Counted from the first letter of the stretch, positions 38,201 through 54,314 are shown. The stretch: 64,000 bases of DNA from Ecdyonurus torrentis (GCA_949318235.1 OX439127.1:32326873-32390872), one strand, 5' to 3'. Program-made: numbers and translations. Notes: generated by a model not told the origin, from the sequence alone.

Positions 38201-39201
38201 CAAAAGGCAGTTTACATAAAAGTTCACTTTTTAAATATTTCGTTTTTCAAAACAAAATAAGCTTTAAAAATTGTTGCAATCATTAAATTTATTATTTTGG
38301 TAGCCATATAAAGCTGTGAAAATTTATTAATGCAATGAACTATTTTGAGCCCAAGTCAGTTAATGGTTCAAAGATGAAAAATGTTACATGATACAAAAAC
38401 TCTTTAGATGCACCAAGTTGCAATCACATTCCAAATTTTGTATTTTGTAACTTTTAACATTAAATCATATTGCTTTTATAAGAATTAATAATGATCAAAC
38501 AAATACATAATAAGTGTTACCAAAGCACATTTCTGCAGTTTAGTGCATCTGATGAGTTATGTACCAGCATGTAAAGTTCATTCATGGCACTACTAAGCTT
38601 ACACCTTTTGATTTTGATGCCACAGTCGGCACTTGCCAACATAATTTACACATCATAATTTTTCAATCATGCTCTAATTTTCAAACAAATTCTTTCCATT
38701 GATAATAAGCATTTCTTTTCATCAACATTATTCATCTTATCATTATTATTCATACAAATCACTTGCAATACTTTTTAGTTTGTTTTGTAAAATGCAGGGT
38801 AGTGGTTATATAGCCGTCACTGAGTATAAAACCAGATGATCACAAAAACATTATGCATATCAAGGAAAAAACAAGTAAAGTTCTTACTTAAATGCATTTT
38901 TTATGACATAAAAATTGGCATATGCCACACAATTGGAGCTTTTTTTTTTTTTTTTTTTTTTTTAGCAGGGCATTTGACATACATATATTAATTGTGATAA
39001 TTTTATGGGTGAGTTTTTTTTTCTTTATTATTATTATTTTCTTATTATTATTGTTTCCACTGCACAAACTTGCCGATTCTACCAGAGGCACTTCAGGGAG
39101 TTTGCATAGAAAGATTATTATTATTATTATTATTTACTTCCTAAAATCTCTGGGGACCTGAAAAAAAGCCTCAATATATACATGTGTGTGTGTGTGTGTG
39201 C

Positions 39202-39206
<5 letters not shown>

Positions 39207-39289
<83 letters not shown>
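39207..39289. repeat. (TA)n microsatellite preceded by (TG)n
   Basis: About 41 TA units directly after a short TG run (39183-39200), in the region downstream of plexin. Confidence 0.97.
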
Positions 39290-39292
<3 letters not shown>

Positions 39293-40039
39293 GTAGCACT
39301 CACTTCCATTGTCTTACCGATTTTTCTTTACAATTATCCCTTTTTAATTATATTTATTATTATTATCGTCATTATCATCATTATTATTATTTTTTTTTAT
39401 TTTTTTTTCTTTCTTTCTTTTCTTCTTTTTTATTTTTTATTTTTTTTATTCTTTTCTTATACAAACACAACAACGACTGATACTGACTGCAAATGTCATT
39501 GAGCAAAGAGCAAATTTAATGCTAATCATTCATTATACATTTATAATTATATATATATATGTGTGTTTTATGTTGAACAGTCATACTGGTTATAATTAAA
39601 AAGGACCCAGTCTGTGTACTGCTCTCATCACCACCTAACATTTTACAACCTTAAATCTGTTGGGCACAATTTATATCATATCATCTTACATTCACAATAA
39701 TAATAAAAAAAAAATAAAAAAAAGGAGAGAGTAAGAGGATATTAACGCAATTTTTTTCCCTCAATATATCTTACAATAGCTGGACTGTACATTAAAAACA
39801 ATAGAAAAAAAATAATAATAAAAAAAAAAAAGAGGCTCTGAATGTCAGCCAGCATCACTTACATAGTATATTTACATTTCACATTTGAATCAATCTACAC
39901 TGCACAGTGGAATCATGTACATTTTTATATATAATTTTATTTATATATATAATATATTTATATATATCTCAATACGAAGCAAATAAAAAGTTCACAGAAA
40001 CATTTAGCACATACACTTGGGTTAATTTATATTTAAACT

Positions 40040-43000
40040 TCAAGGATTTGACTCGGCTTCCATGATATTTTGCACTTGTTCTAGTTTATAAGCAAGTCTT
40101 TGCTTTTGAGAGAACTCATCTTCTTCAAGTGTCACAGTCAACTGTTCATTGTACTTGGAGGCATAGGTATACAACTCATGAAGAGCACAGTTCACATTGA
40201 ATTCGTTGGCGTGTAACTGTAAATACAACACAAATATTAGCTTAGTTATGCAATAGTATCGGAGGGGGGGGGGGGGGGATAAAGTCATGTTTGTGGCTTG
40301 GTGATGATACAGACGACATAAATTACATAAAGAATCAACAATCCATGAAATTTGTGTAGGCTCCAAAACGTTCTTAATATTAACTATCTGTGCTATCAAC
40401 ACCCCAAGCCACGATCATCATGGTGATAAGGTGCTTGTTATCTTAACTGTCCTTCAAGCAAAGAGTCAAACTGACAGCACTTTTTATTTCCTTGCTATTA
40501 CAGTATCCTCTGTTTATGGACAGCATAGCAAAAACTATTTGTTATTACGGGTTAGTGAGTAGGTTTATTAAGATTTAATGTACATATTTTAGTTACTAAT
40601 AAATTTTTTTACATTATACTAATAATAACTTTAAGTAAATATTAGTAGGTACTAAATAATTACAAAATTACATCATTATTACTGTATTATTTTATCTGTT
40701 TTTTGTTCAAATATGGCGGATAAGCTTTGCTTGCTACTAACCCTGGATTCCTCAGCCAGCATTGCGTTCATGTCCTGATCTGAGATTGCACACATGGTAT
40801 GGATATCCTTGTAGTACCTCTCCACCCACTCCTTGTACTGTGGAATGTCCTTGGCATACAGAAGCTTTGAACTAGGAGAATCCTTGCCTGTTGAAAACAA
40901 AATAAGTAAGGATTACGTCACATAATATGCCAATTAGAAATATTAACAATTGTGAATTTATATCTAGCAGTTTCCTATGCTTCAATATTTGGTCACTGAT
41001 TCAGATTGATTAAAAAAGAAGCAACTGTTTTGAGGCCTACTCTAATTGATTTGGATCAAATCCGCTTCTGTTTCTACGTACTACTACGCATGTGCAGTAT
41101 GTTGAAACGGACGAGGATTTGATCATAATCGCTTGAAGTTGGCCTCAAAACAGTTGCTTCTATATTACTCAATTGACTCTTTGCATTTTATTGATTTTCA
41201 ATTCAACATGCTCTAATCTCTTTATTATCCTCTATTAAAATTTAAGTTTTTACATATACAATTATGAATATATTACCTAATCTGTGTTCAGAAGTAGAGC
41301 AAGAATCCATGAAGGTCTGTGCTACAACTGAAAGGCAGGAATCCACAATATTTGACTTGTGGATATCAAATACAAAATTTGGATTTTTGATAAGGTTCAC
41401 CCAAAATCTTAATGGTAAGCTGAAAACCAAGAAGAAAAAAATACATTACACCACTGACGTTTCCAATTTCTTTGGATTACTATTGAATTAATGGTTCACA
41501 TATTTACCTATTGCTTTTCCAAGTATGGACTACTTCTGCATCCGAGATGCCATGCTGCAGAGCCTGGTCATCCAAGAAGTCAAACATGTATTTGATGGCC
41601 AGAGGTAAGGCACTCCCACGGTGAGCAGTGCTGAAGATTGTTTCAAACAGATCATCCACAAACTTCTGGAGGGTTCCCTGGAAAACACATCATTGCAAAG
41701 ACGTTAATTTAGAATACCGCACACATAAGAACATTGTACGTAGCAATTAGATCAATAATTACCTTGGTAGCTAATAGCCTAGTTAGATAGATTTCTGATA
41801 CCATCTTATTGCCTCGTTCTCCCTCTTTTTGAGCATCTGTGTCATGGTGCTTAACAAGATGCCACACCTGAAAGAAAAACATTACATTTAGTATTGAAAA
41901 TAAAGTCCAATTCAATTGTGTGGCATACCTTGACGCCTTCCTCGTTGTCATGATTGAGGGGTGATGTGGCACGGCTGAGTGGCGGACTTGCCGAGCTAAA
42001 CTTGGACAGGTTGAGAGTCTCGTACTTGTGAGACTTGTCTGTCTTCTCAGACAGAATAGACAGGTTATAAATGGACGAAGATTTTGGGACTAGATTCAAC
42101 AGAGCTCCATCAGGAACCTAAAAACAAAACAAAAATATAGCATACAACAGTTAATATATACATTTTTAAAAATTGACACATTCTGTAGATGATAATACTG
42201 ACCCTATAGTGGTTTAATGTATTTCTCTTCTTCCATTGATTTTCTGTCTTAGTAGTGCTGTCCTCATCGTACAATATCAGTCTCCCTGAAGTGCCAGTTC
42301 GCCATTCTAGAAAAAAACATACAATACATTAGTTTTATTTTATTTATGTTCTCATGATGTCTGTATATAACAATACATATGTTGGGATGTAAAATAGACT
42401 TACCAAGATCTAAATCATCTTTTCTTGGCCTCTGGCTGTAAGGTGTTGCCCTGTAAATTGTATCCAGAGCCTTCTCCTTGACTTGTGAAATAATGTCACA
42501 ATCCAGTACTTTGACTGGGATGTTTTCTGTGTTGGGGTCTAAACCACTCACGAAAACAGTTTGTTGTGATATGGAAACGTAGACAGTCTGATAACAAAAA
42601 TAACACAATTAATTAAAAATGATAATATTAAAAAAGTTTTTTTTTTAAATAGTATCTATTATGTAATAAAATAAGGGCTGTAAGCTGCAACCTCTAGTTA
42701 AACCTTAGTTATCTTTTTTTAATTGTTGCAACAATCAAAATAACAACTTAACTACGGTTTAATTAGTTAGTTAGCGTTGCAGCTTACGGGGGTAAATAAT
42801 ATAATTGAAATTGCATTTATTTTCAAAACAGAAAACTTACCATTGGTTTGAAGTCAATGGACTGTCTGATGAGCTTTTCTTCACTGAGCGAGTAGCGAGC
42901 TTCACTAGTTATTGCGTCTACAGGTCCTTTGTCAACCTGCTGTTTCATGGCTCGGAACAGCATGTAAAGAGGCTCGCCTGCACATTCCCGCAAGAATTTG

Positions 43001-46000
43001 TACAGCAGGAAAGTAAACCAGGCAGAGAGCATCTTCTCAGCCACACTCTCTGTTCTTCTTAATAGTAATTTTGGATGGCTTTTACCCTCCATACACTTTT
43101 CTATTAACTCTGCCAGCAGAGTTTTAAGAATATCAGTACAGTATTCCATCCTGCCTTGGAGTGTGACCATGATGAGTGATGCTACGTTAACTCTGTCTCT
43201 CATTGAGAAGTAGCGATTGTTCTCTAATGTACGAATGAAGAGCAAAAGGAAGGTTTTGTTCATGATAAGTTGGCCAAACAGTCTCAGTCCTTTCTCTTTA
43301 CGAATTAACTCTGGTCTTTCCCATTGCAGGACAGCGTGGTCGTCCATATTGGGGAAGAGGATCTTCATGGCATACGTTCTGTAGTCGAGGAATGGTATGC
43401 CTCCCGAAGTAAGATCTCCCGTCAAGTCAGTCATCTCAGTCTGTAGTTCTGCAAACGCTGTGAACGGACCAAACAAATACTTATGTAAGTACCAATCTAT
43501 TTTTACTATCAATGTAACTCTTTGTCTTACCTTCTTTGCACTCAGCAGCTACACGTAACTCTAGTATATCCATCTGTTCCTGCATGTTCTTTAGCACACG
43601 GTTACTCTCTGTAGACTTGCGTCTGTATAAGATGGAGAAGAAGATGCAGATGACAGTCACAACAAAGCCTACAATGCTTATGATAACTATCACATGTTTG
43701 GAAATGGTTCCTTCAATGCCAGCAGGTGAAGCATAGCTAAGTTTTCCAATCCTATAAACCAGAGTTCCTCCCACAGTAACCTGATAACACAATAACAATG
43801 CACAAAAAGGAATTAATAATAGAATTTAATTGACAAATCAAAATAAATAAACTCAAAATATGTTTCACAATTTATAAAATAATTATAAAGTAATAAACAA
43901 GAACTAGTTACCACAACTTCTGGCAGATCTTGATTGTTAGGTCTTCCATCTGCATCTCTAGCTTGAGGTTGCAACACCGGTGGTCTGCAAGTCAACTGTT
44001 GCCGGGACAGGGAAGTCACATTGCAAACACTGTCTCCAATCTCCACCAAGACATCAGCTTCTTGACAAGCACGATCCAAATGTTGACCCTTTAAAAAAAT
44101 AATCAAGTATGAAACAAACAAATATTAAAACAAAATTGAATACAGAGGATGTTTAAATACTTACATTAATAGTTAAATAGTCACTCTTATAATATTTAAT
44201 TTCCTCGTCAAATGGATCATAGACTGGATTTGGATACAAAAAGAATGGACTGTAGGATTCTTGATTTGTCAAATTTTGCACTCGTAAGACGTTGTCCATA
44301 TGAAAACCATAGACTAGACTTTGAGGATGTTCTGCATCCAGATCTTTACCCTGGACTTCAATAGTTGGCGACTTGCAAGCCATATTTGAGTTGCTCTGGA
44401 CTACACAAGGCTGTATAACAAACACCACTCATTAAAACAAATTCGACAAGAAAATCAGTTTGTAATACTTACACTGACAAACTTCTTTTCATTGTGGTAA
44501 ACGTACATCTCCGGAGCTTGGATGTACGCCAAGTTTTTGCCTGATACAGAGATCTTGATTCCACCTGCTGGAATACCTTTAGGAACTTTCACCTGGCTAG
44601 CAACACCAGATTCTGCTGATTCTATGGTTGGATCCTCTACATATTCAAATAATTCTTTGTCAAAGAATCTGTCTCCCTTATCAAACTTCATTCTTAGTTT
44701 GCCGCTTCTTTGTCTATCAGATGAGCTGGTGATACACTCTGCATCTCTTGCATCAGTCCTGAAAGCAAAAATTAAACTTAGAAACATTCATTAAAAGACT
44801 CAGTCTTTTAAGTTTTACATACCTGATAATCTCACAGGGTAAATCATTGATAAAAGCTTGAATTTTACTTCCAGCATTCATAAATTGGCCAGTAATTTTA
44901 AGTCTAGTTCCTCCTGAACGTGGTCCAGATTTGGGATGAATAGATTCAATAACAGGGTCTACAAATTCATAATTATGCTTGGATTCTCCTCTAAAATCTT
45001 CTACTTTGACAATGACTGGTCCTCGGCGGGGTTCATTTGTACCTGGGCCATCCACTCGACACACAATCTGCTTGGTCTTGACATAGAGCTGTTCATAGGG
45101 TTCACAAGAGATGCCAGCAACACTGACACCACTGTAGATGTCCTTGAATATCTTGCCAAGGTTGATACCACGTATGGTGATATTGGTACCTCCTTCCCAG
45201 GGTCCCAGTTGAGGTTCAAAGGAGTGGACTTCAGGATTTGGACAGGTCTGATTTCTGTTGAGCCACACGCCTGCTCCTCTATCACACTGATCCTTGACCT
45301 CACAACGATCTGAACTTTGACACCAGCCACAGCCGTACTTCTCTGCAAGTGCTAGACACATGCCACAATTGTCTGCCATGTCGCGACATCGATAGATCAC
45401 TACATGAATGTTGTCAGGGTTGTCCAGAGGCTTGGAACCTCCCCAGATGACCGCAAACGTTGCTGTTATGTTGGGGGCTCGTGAGGTGTAAGAGAACTCC
45501 ATGGGGTCACAGTAAATGGTGTCTGCTAACAGCTGGGCATTGACACTAGTCACTCGACCTTCAATATTGAACTGGCACACAAAGCGTGTCTGCACAATGA
45601 ATTGCTGTAACAAGCGTACAAGAGAAAAATTAGATCAATGGCATAATGCAAATCAACTTAATATAATATGTATTCTTTGTAATGAAATAATGTCTAGCCA
45701 ATATCCACATCCATTATTAAAGTTTACAAAATTTCAATTCTAAATTTTAATTCAGTACATTTTTGTAGACAAAACTAGCTGAAGAAAATTATTATCGCAA
45801 TACACTATACATACCCCAATAATGTGAACCTTCACACGAATGCTCTTCTTGATTCCTGAAGACACCAAAATCTCCGTGGAACCTCCAGCGGTTGCATTGA
45901 TAGTAGGACAAAAGCCTGGACCACTTCTGTAGCTTGGACCAATTCTCTGTAAAACAAATATATATTTAACTAATATAACAACAGGAACTACAAAATTAAG

Positions 46001-46829
46001 ATATGAAACAAAAGTACATTGCCTTTTGAACAATGTGAATAAGATATGAATGTGCCAATTAAAAAAATATATATAATTCATCAGTTTTCAATATTTGTAC
46101 TTACACTAACTCCCGTGACAAGAATATCATTGCGACAATTTTCTGCAGTGTCGTGCGTGCAGCGATGTCCATCCACGCACCAGTCGCATGGGAAAGATGA
46201 AGATACACATTGAGTACAGGAACTGTAGGTATTGCAGTCAAAGAAAGTGAAGTTGGTTGTCACGAAGTCAGGTCCTGACGTCATCCTTACAGACAATTTG
46301 GCAGTGAAATGATCTAAAACAGAACAAAACAATATAAATATATAACATTTTCATCATCATTTAAATCTTGAGATGGCAATAAGCAAACGCGCATAATAAT
46401 GTTCAATTTGAATCTGTACTCAACAGTTGGTAATAGTCGGGACCAATTGCTTGCCTAGTAACTATACTTATATTTTGTGAATGGTCTGTAACTCTTGAAT
46501 ATAATATACAATGGATGACAATGAACATATCAAGAGATACAATAGATTAGCCAGACACAATAATTTTTAATGGCATAATTATAGTCCTAATTGTTATGGT
46601 GGGTTGAGATGGACAGGAAAAGGAGATGGGGGAACTTAGACAGTCTGCATTATTATTATTATAATACACAAAGAACCAATATTACTATTAGATATAAAGT
46701 GCTTTTCATGAATTATTATACTGTAAAAATTTAAACGAAGAAAAACTTTTCTCGACTTTTCGACTTTCCATTCTGGCGAGAGAAAAAAAGTTTTGCATCC
46801 CTTATTATTTCTCTCCTTATTATTTCTCT

Positions 46830-46866
<37 letters not shown>

Positions 46867-47733
46867 CTTTTCTTTTTCCCCCTTTTCCTTTTCCTCCACG
46901 CCGCAGACAAAAAAGTGCATCTGTTAAAACTTATCTAATTGATACATCCATTACGGAGTTTTAGTTATTTTTTGCCATAATATAAAATAAGGAATATAAA
47001 ACGTTAATTTGTCTTGAATAAAGACGTGAATAAATTTAATAATAATAATAATAAAATTAACAAAAATAAAATAATTATATTAATAAAAAAAATCAGGGGA
47101 GAAATCAACTTCAGATTGAATAAGGAGTAGAATTTCCTTGTCCCGACCTAGCATTGCAGTTTTAAATGACACATTATTTATAATCGCGATCGAAAGACTT
47201 GTAAAGGGTCGATTTCCGATATAGTACAAAGATTGCATACAGTAAGTAGTGTTGCACAATACGAAAAATTATTGAATTAGACATTGAAAAATTATAACAC
47301 AAAAAGAAGACACATTCTATAATAATAAAAGTTAAGTAGCAGATTTGTATGACATATTTTAAGGTAGTTCGTTTTTAATTAAGAAGCAGAGCAGTCCTTT
47401 TTAAACGACGTGCTTAAATAAATAAATAAACAAGAACATGCATAATTTTGAATTGCTACGCAAATAAGAAACTGCAAAGTGGAAGAAGTAGAGAGAGAGA
47501 GAGAGAAGCAGAAGAGTTAGACTCGAGGGGAAACGTGGTATATTTGAGTAAAGTAAAAGACGATGCATAAAGGAAGGAAAATAAAAAATAATAAGAGCGA
47601 CATGTTAATGTATGCGCCTCATGCGTTATATATTATGAGGAATGTTTTTTAAGTATTTTCATTCTATTGTTCTTAAAAAAAGCTATATTTTATACTTTTA
47701 GTATAAATGTACGTATATATGTATGTGTATATA

Positions 47734-47802
<69 letters not shown>

Positions 47803-48570
47803 CAAAAATAAAGTGGTGCTTGCTCGTTCTGTGTTTTGGCTTCACCCAGGGACCAAATGACGTAAACTAGAGTAGATTAAAGGGATGTACCAAGCAACAA
47901 AATAGGGGCCTACAATTCTAATGAAGCTGTGGAAGTGGTGTGCTGTGTTATAGTATACGTATATATTCATATACTTACGTACGTACGTATAACAAACATT
48001 ATGAATGGTATAAAATATACAACACAAACATTACACTTGGGAAAATGCAAAAGTTACATTATATTCTGATATTTATTAAAACTTAAATTTTCTTCTTCTT
48101 CTTTTTTTTTTTTTTTTTTTTTATTGTTATTGTTATTTTTTTAATAACTTAAAATCTTATATGCCATTTTTATAACAAAAATTTATCGAAGGAAAAAAAA
48201 ATCATGAGTTGGGTTTCTTATTAGTTATCTTCCATATATTTTACAAACAAAATGCTCCAGTAAATTAAAAAGTATTAAATTTCTACGCGCGTATGTACTT
48301 ACAAACGAAATTCAATTAAAAAAAAAATGTAAGCATAGCAAAAGAAAAGATGCTTTGCTTGTTATCAAGTGCTAACTTTTTTGTTTGTAATTTTATACAA
48401 TTTTGTTCTGTTGTGTTTCTACAAAAGCACTACTTCCATCATAAAGCAAGAAAAAAAAAGGGTGAAGATTTACGTCAGTTTCATGTTACTTTTTATTTTC
48501 TCTGGTAATAAGCATCAACCTCAACATATACGAATAAAAATAAAATGAGCAACAGAGAGTATTTATTCTA

Positions 48571-48627
<57 letters not shown>

Positions 48628-50333
48628 CTTGTATATACAGTTTATGCATCTGAACTAACAACTATGCATGAATAAATTATTTTTCTATTTTCGTTACGCA
48701 TATTGCATTATTGTTTATATAATACGCTTGAAGCTTCATAAATTATAATTTAGCCTGTTTATAGATAGATATCCATAAATCTTACTTAGGCTTATTTATA
48801 AATTGTCGATATTTTTGTTGTTTATTCTTGACAAGAAAGATGGTTTCAAACTTACGTTGTCCTTGTGGGATTGATGGAAGAAGATCCGTTCGTGGCGTCG
48901 TACAATTCACTCCATAAGATTTACGTGTAGCATTCGTGATTAAAGTCTTATCTAACGCAGTGAAGGCGCATAAAAATTGACCAGACAAGGTTGGTAAATT
49001 CTCAATCACCAACTCCAACTGTGAACAATAGAAAACAAAAATTTGCTTGTTAATAAAATAATAATAATAATACATAACGAAATAAAAGTACAGTTATATT
49101 ACAAAATTTATACATTGAAAAATAATTGTTTGGAAGTTTTTATTGCACGCAAATCGTGATAGTCGAGAAAAAGGAGATGATAATAACAATAAATTCCTCT
49201 AAGGTCAACATTTAAGTCGTGGATGTCGCGTTGAAAAACGGAAAAAAAAAAAAAAAGAGAGAGAAGAAGAAGAAAGAAGAATTATGGTGGGAAAAGGAGA
49301 TCTTTTTACTGGAGGCCGGTGTATGCGAGAGGTCATCGAGAGAGTGAGAGTGGGGGAGCAGAGAGAGCGAGCATGGAGTGTCCGTGTCACTGCACTGCAC
49401 CGCAGCTCGCCGCCCTGCCCTGGCCCTGCCTGCCTGACCGCCACGGCTTATTGCATGACTGACTGCGTGGTCAATGTTTCACCTCCCTCACCCCATGCAT
49501 GCATGCTACTCATTACTCATTAAAATAACCAAACAATAAATATTAATTACCAAAGTCATAACTCGCATTCAATACTAATTATACAAAATCAAAGAATGAT
49601 TAATATCGTCTAAAAAAATCTGTGATATTTGGACGGCAACACGACGCACACCAGCCGGTTACATTATTATAATAAATATTTTATACACGGAAGAGGAAGT
49701 GAAAATCTTCTATAATATTTTAATACCTTCATTCATATACATTCCACACAACACCCTTCTTTAATGTGATAAATAAGTTTTGAAAGATAAAATCAACTTC
49801 AGTACTATTATAAGCTATTTAAATTAGTAACACATTGAAACGCTGTAATTTTCATTATTTGATATTTTTTTATCGCAAATTTGAAAACAGAATTACGATT
49901 TTACGGAATCTTCTATATTCAATAAATTTCATGTAACGAAATATAAACAATAATAATTTAACGTTTTTTGCTTCAATGTCAAATATTCCCGAAACGTTTT
50001 CATTTAATTAATTCAGACACTTCACAAACGCTTTAGTGAAGTTGAATATAAACAAACAATTAAAGTAATATACTTGAAGAAATGCACTAGAGAGAGAGCA
50101 GTATGACTTTGATATGATAATAATGAGTACTATACAACAGCTGCAATTCATTGCATACACATAGGATTACGTGTAATATGTTTCGTTGCATCTTAGGAAA
50201 TAAAAATAATAAAAATCACGCGACGTGATTGCGTACGCTAAATACGTTAGAAAACTTGTAGAATTTGTGGAGGCGGGGTATTATGTGCGTCTAGTTGGAG
50301 CCTTAGTGGCGCCTGTCTGTTCAAGTCTTCTTG

Positions 50334-50416
<83 letters not shown>

Positions 50417-51988
50417 TATAGGCGGACACACCACAAGCATGACAAGGCGAACAAGTCATGTGTATAATAATGTAGTACTTAACAAGTACGTTACACTACG
50501 TGATTACGTTACGATATCGTATACGCATCGCACAATCCGCGAGCGATCGAGAGACGCCACGCGAGAGAGAGAAAATATTATACATATTTCTCATCATTAA
50601 ATTATAATACAAATAGGATTTAATAAACAAAACGTAATGGATATTACAAGAAGAAAAAAAATAAGAAGGAAGAGAGTATGAGCAAGAGAGAGATTTAATG
50701 TAATTGATGGGAAACAAGCTGTAGAAGCATGCAAGAATGTCAGCAAGTACTTTAAGAGAGCGTGGGATACAAAGGAAGGCCATACCATCTACTGCTAATT
50801 CTAATATATAATAGCGATATAAAATATACAATACACTTTTGCCTGCATTTTTTTATTATTATTATTATTTTTTTTTTTTTATATGTTTATATTAAAATTA
50901 TCATACAGCAACATTCTCAGCAGTATTTTGTTCTGTTTAATATGTATTAGTAGAGTGTAATATTTTGTTAAGCATAATGCAGTCGGTAATGCACTTTTCA
51001 ACAAAAACAACACAATTTCAATGCAGATAGAAGAGAATTGTGAATATATTTTATTGCTAAGAAAATTTCATACTAAATCTGTCTTATTTTTTCTAAGGCT
51101 TATAAAGAAATATGGCGTCGCTGTTTGGAAAAACGTAGACCCCGCATTAAATTTTATGCAAATTGAATGTTCAACTTGCACAAAAGCTGGTGACAAGTCA
51201 GGAGAGCAGAGAAGTGAAAGAGAGAGCTACAAAACGTACGGTGTGATAGAGATGATATAATGCTCAAGTGAAGTATTATTCCTTCGTATATTTCCACTCA
51301 TTTATCCACGCAACTGCAGTGCACATCTCGTATCTTGCAGCCAGCCATGCAGGCCAGGCCCTAAACTCAATTTCTTCCTAAAAGAGCCGATGATAAAAAC
51401 TTATTTCTCTTATGTTGGTGAACGTACAAAAGCAAAAATTGAAAAGCAATGCAATTGAGAACGAAAAAGTGAGAAAGAAAATGCACTTCTATTTTTCGCT
51501 TTCAGTGTATGAAAAGACTGCAATATGAAGTTAGTTTTTAAATTATATCTCTGACATGAGTTTTCTTTTCTCCATTTCTTTTTAACTTTTTCACTTTTCA
51601 ACGTGTCACAAATAAACTTCTCATTGCAACGTATAGAATTATTTTTTTTCCAAGCCATTCATTTCATTATCATGCTACGTAAATTTATTTTTTCGTATGG
51701 AACATTATTCTTGTTAAAATAAAATTTATTACCAATTCTCTGTAACATTTTGTTGAAATGTGATAAGTTCTCTCAAAATATTTTAATACACATGTTATTT
51801 TAGTTTTTCCTCCCCCATGCTCCTCTTCTTCCACCCCAACTTTGACAATATGGAAAGAACAAAGATTTAGAGTCAATTTCCAATAATTCCTCCATTATCA
51901 TACAACAATGAAACGTGTGAAACTTGTTACGTTCCATTCTATAGTGAAAAAGGGCAGCATAAGGGCAGTGATGAGTGCGACTGACGGT

Positions 51989-52036
<48 letters not shown>

Positions 52037-54227
52037 TTCCAATTTTACGACATTATGTGCTGTTCCTTAGCAAAAAGAGAGAATGAAAATTGAAAAAACA
52101 TAAAAAGATAATTGCACATAAAATGCATTACAAAAGGAGGGGTTGTTCTCAAATACAAACTTAAAAATGCTTGCTCAGTTAATAGTTTTGAGTTGCACGT
52201 GTATTTTAGTGCATTTTCTCGTATTGTATAACCTATAGCGTTTTTTGACAAAGTACTTAGATAGAGATACAACTTCGTTTGGTTCCTCGAGGGAATGCTA
52301 CAGGTCTACGTTGCATACTGTTCTTTCTCTTTTTCTCTCGACTTGAGGGTGCAATGTTGAATAAGGGGGATGGAGAAAAACTAGGATAGGAATTCTGCAA
52401 TCAGACGCGGCTGTCAAAAACAGCGGGATAGTCACCCACCCGTCTCTCTCAGAAAACATTATTTCATGTCGCTAAACAAGGGAGGAGCTGAGGGGACAGC
52501 AACTTTATTTCAAGTCTAGTTTCTCTGTCATCACGATCCCGCGGCGATTTTGCAGACATAACAACCACAACAATCAGCATGCGTGTCTCACCGACAGCTG
52601 CTGGCCACGTCACTTCCACCGCATTGCTAATCTACTCAATAATGTCTCTTACTATAGACGAATGCAACAATCAATAATACGATCGTCACCTCAAAACCAC
52701 ATCACTCGGCTAATATAATTCGTATCATGCTAAAAAAAATACTCCCAATCTTGACTTAGAACAGTATAATAGCAATTGAAACTAAAATTTTAATTAGAAA
52801 AGTTTAGAGAAAGCCATGACAAATGACGACATGCAATGTGATGAATCACACAAAATTCTGAGGTCGAGAAGATTTTGTATACGTTCGTTGTGACAGCCCC
52901 TGGAGACAAGTGCACTATATAGCAACAGCTGTGCATTGCTACCACCTCCCCCTTTTGCATGCATATTACATACATATAAGACACATAACTTCCCTTTAGC
53001 ATGAATCTTAGGGAAAATATTTAAAAATATCAGCAGTTACAGTGTAGCAAACATACGTAACTATAAATGAAGAAAGATAGGGTGCTATATGGAGAGTAAA
53101 GACATGTTCACCTAGCCATAAATTTGTTGACTAGTATCCACTTGTCATCTCATGCGTTATATATATATATGATATGATAAATATAAACCAAGTGCAATTA
53201 AAATAGTCGTTATCGTTAAATAATATACACATGATTTTAAATAAGATTTTAGCGTACCGAGACGCGACACACGGTGAGAGTAGCAGATGTTGAACTTGAA
53301 ATTGCAAGGGTAGTATAACTAAAAACTTACTCCGCTGATGTATCTTGTATTTTATATATTCAGGGAGTTGGTATCTTCAATGCAAAGAGACGTGTATTTA
53401 CCCAAGGGTTTATTTGGTTAAAGAGATAATCGATATCAATTCGAATGCACACGTGCAGATGCAACTGCATACAAATAACATGAGAGAGGAGTATCAAAAG
53501 TTAACTTTTTAAAACAAGTTTACTCAGCAATAATATATTACTCTACCTCTCTTCGATCGAAAGAAGTCGATATCGACAAATAAAACGTTTTAAACAAAAT
53601 TTCCACAACAGAACGATAAAACATGCAATGCTTGAGAGGCCATTAAATATATAAAAGAAGAAAAAATTAATTAACATTAACTGGCAAATTTGATGGGCAA
53701 AAGAGAAATACAGGGAGGAAAATAAAAACGATCTTTTTACTATAAATTTACGCAAGTTACGAACACCCACGTTTTTATATACGCACGCTATATCGATGCC
53801 GGCATTAAGTTTGTAAAGGGGAGAAAGAAAAAGAGCGAAATAGAGAATGAAATGAGAGTATATAGAGAGAATGGAATGAGGGAGAAATGCTGGCAGGTGA
53901 ACCAAGTGCAGCGCTATATAGTTTCCATGACGACCAACAACCCCTGACAAGGGAGCAATGCGAACACGGGGTACATAGTAAGAGTACAGTACAATTGCGA
54001 TCGAGTAAGGGCGAATAAGACCCAGCCAGACGTTTTCCAGGGGTAGGTGGTGGTACTATGTACATATTATATAGCTTTATAGCAGTATATGTAGGTGGGC
54101 ATAAAGTGTAGGGACCTGGCGGATACCTTGACCGTCTTTCTCGCGTGTATGGCTTCCCTTTAACCCTCGCCAATACATCATGCAGCAACGTGAGATGATA
54201 TGTGTGTGCCACGCCTCTCTCTCTTCT

Positions 54228-54314
<87 letters not shown>

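Larger units (their letters stand above)
30637..40039. other. Convergent intergenic region between ASCC1 and plexin
   Basis: No coding exon is supported. 30850-31020 is a GC-richer patch. 31601-32686 is a large inverted-repeat element, 34574-34801 a tandem-unit palindrome and 34864-35307 a foldback element. From about 35340 to 40039 the plus strand is dominated by T tracts and TTATTATT runs, with (TA)n at 39207-39289. This part may be a long plexin 3' UTR, but no signal fixes its end. Confidence 0.5.
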
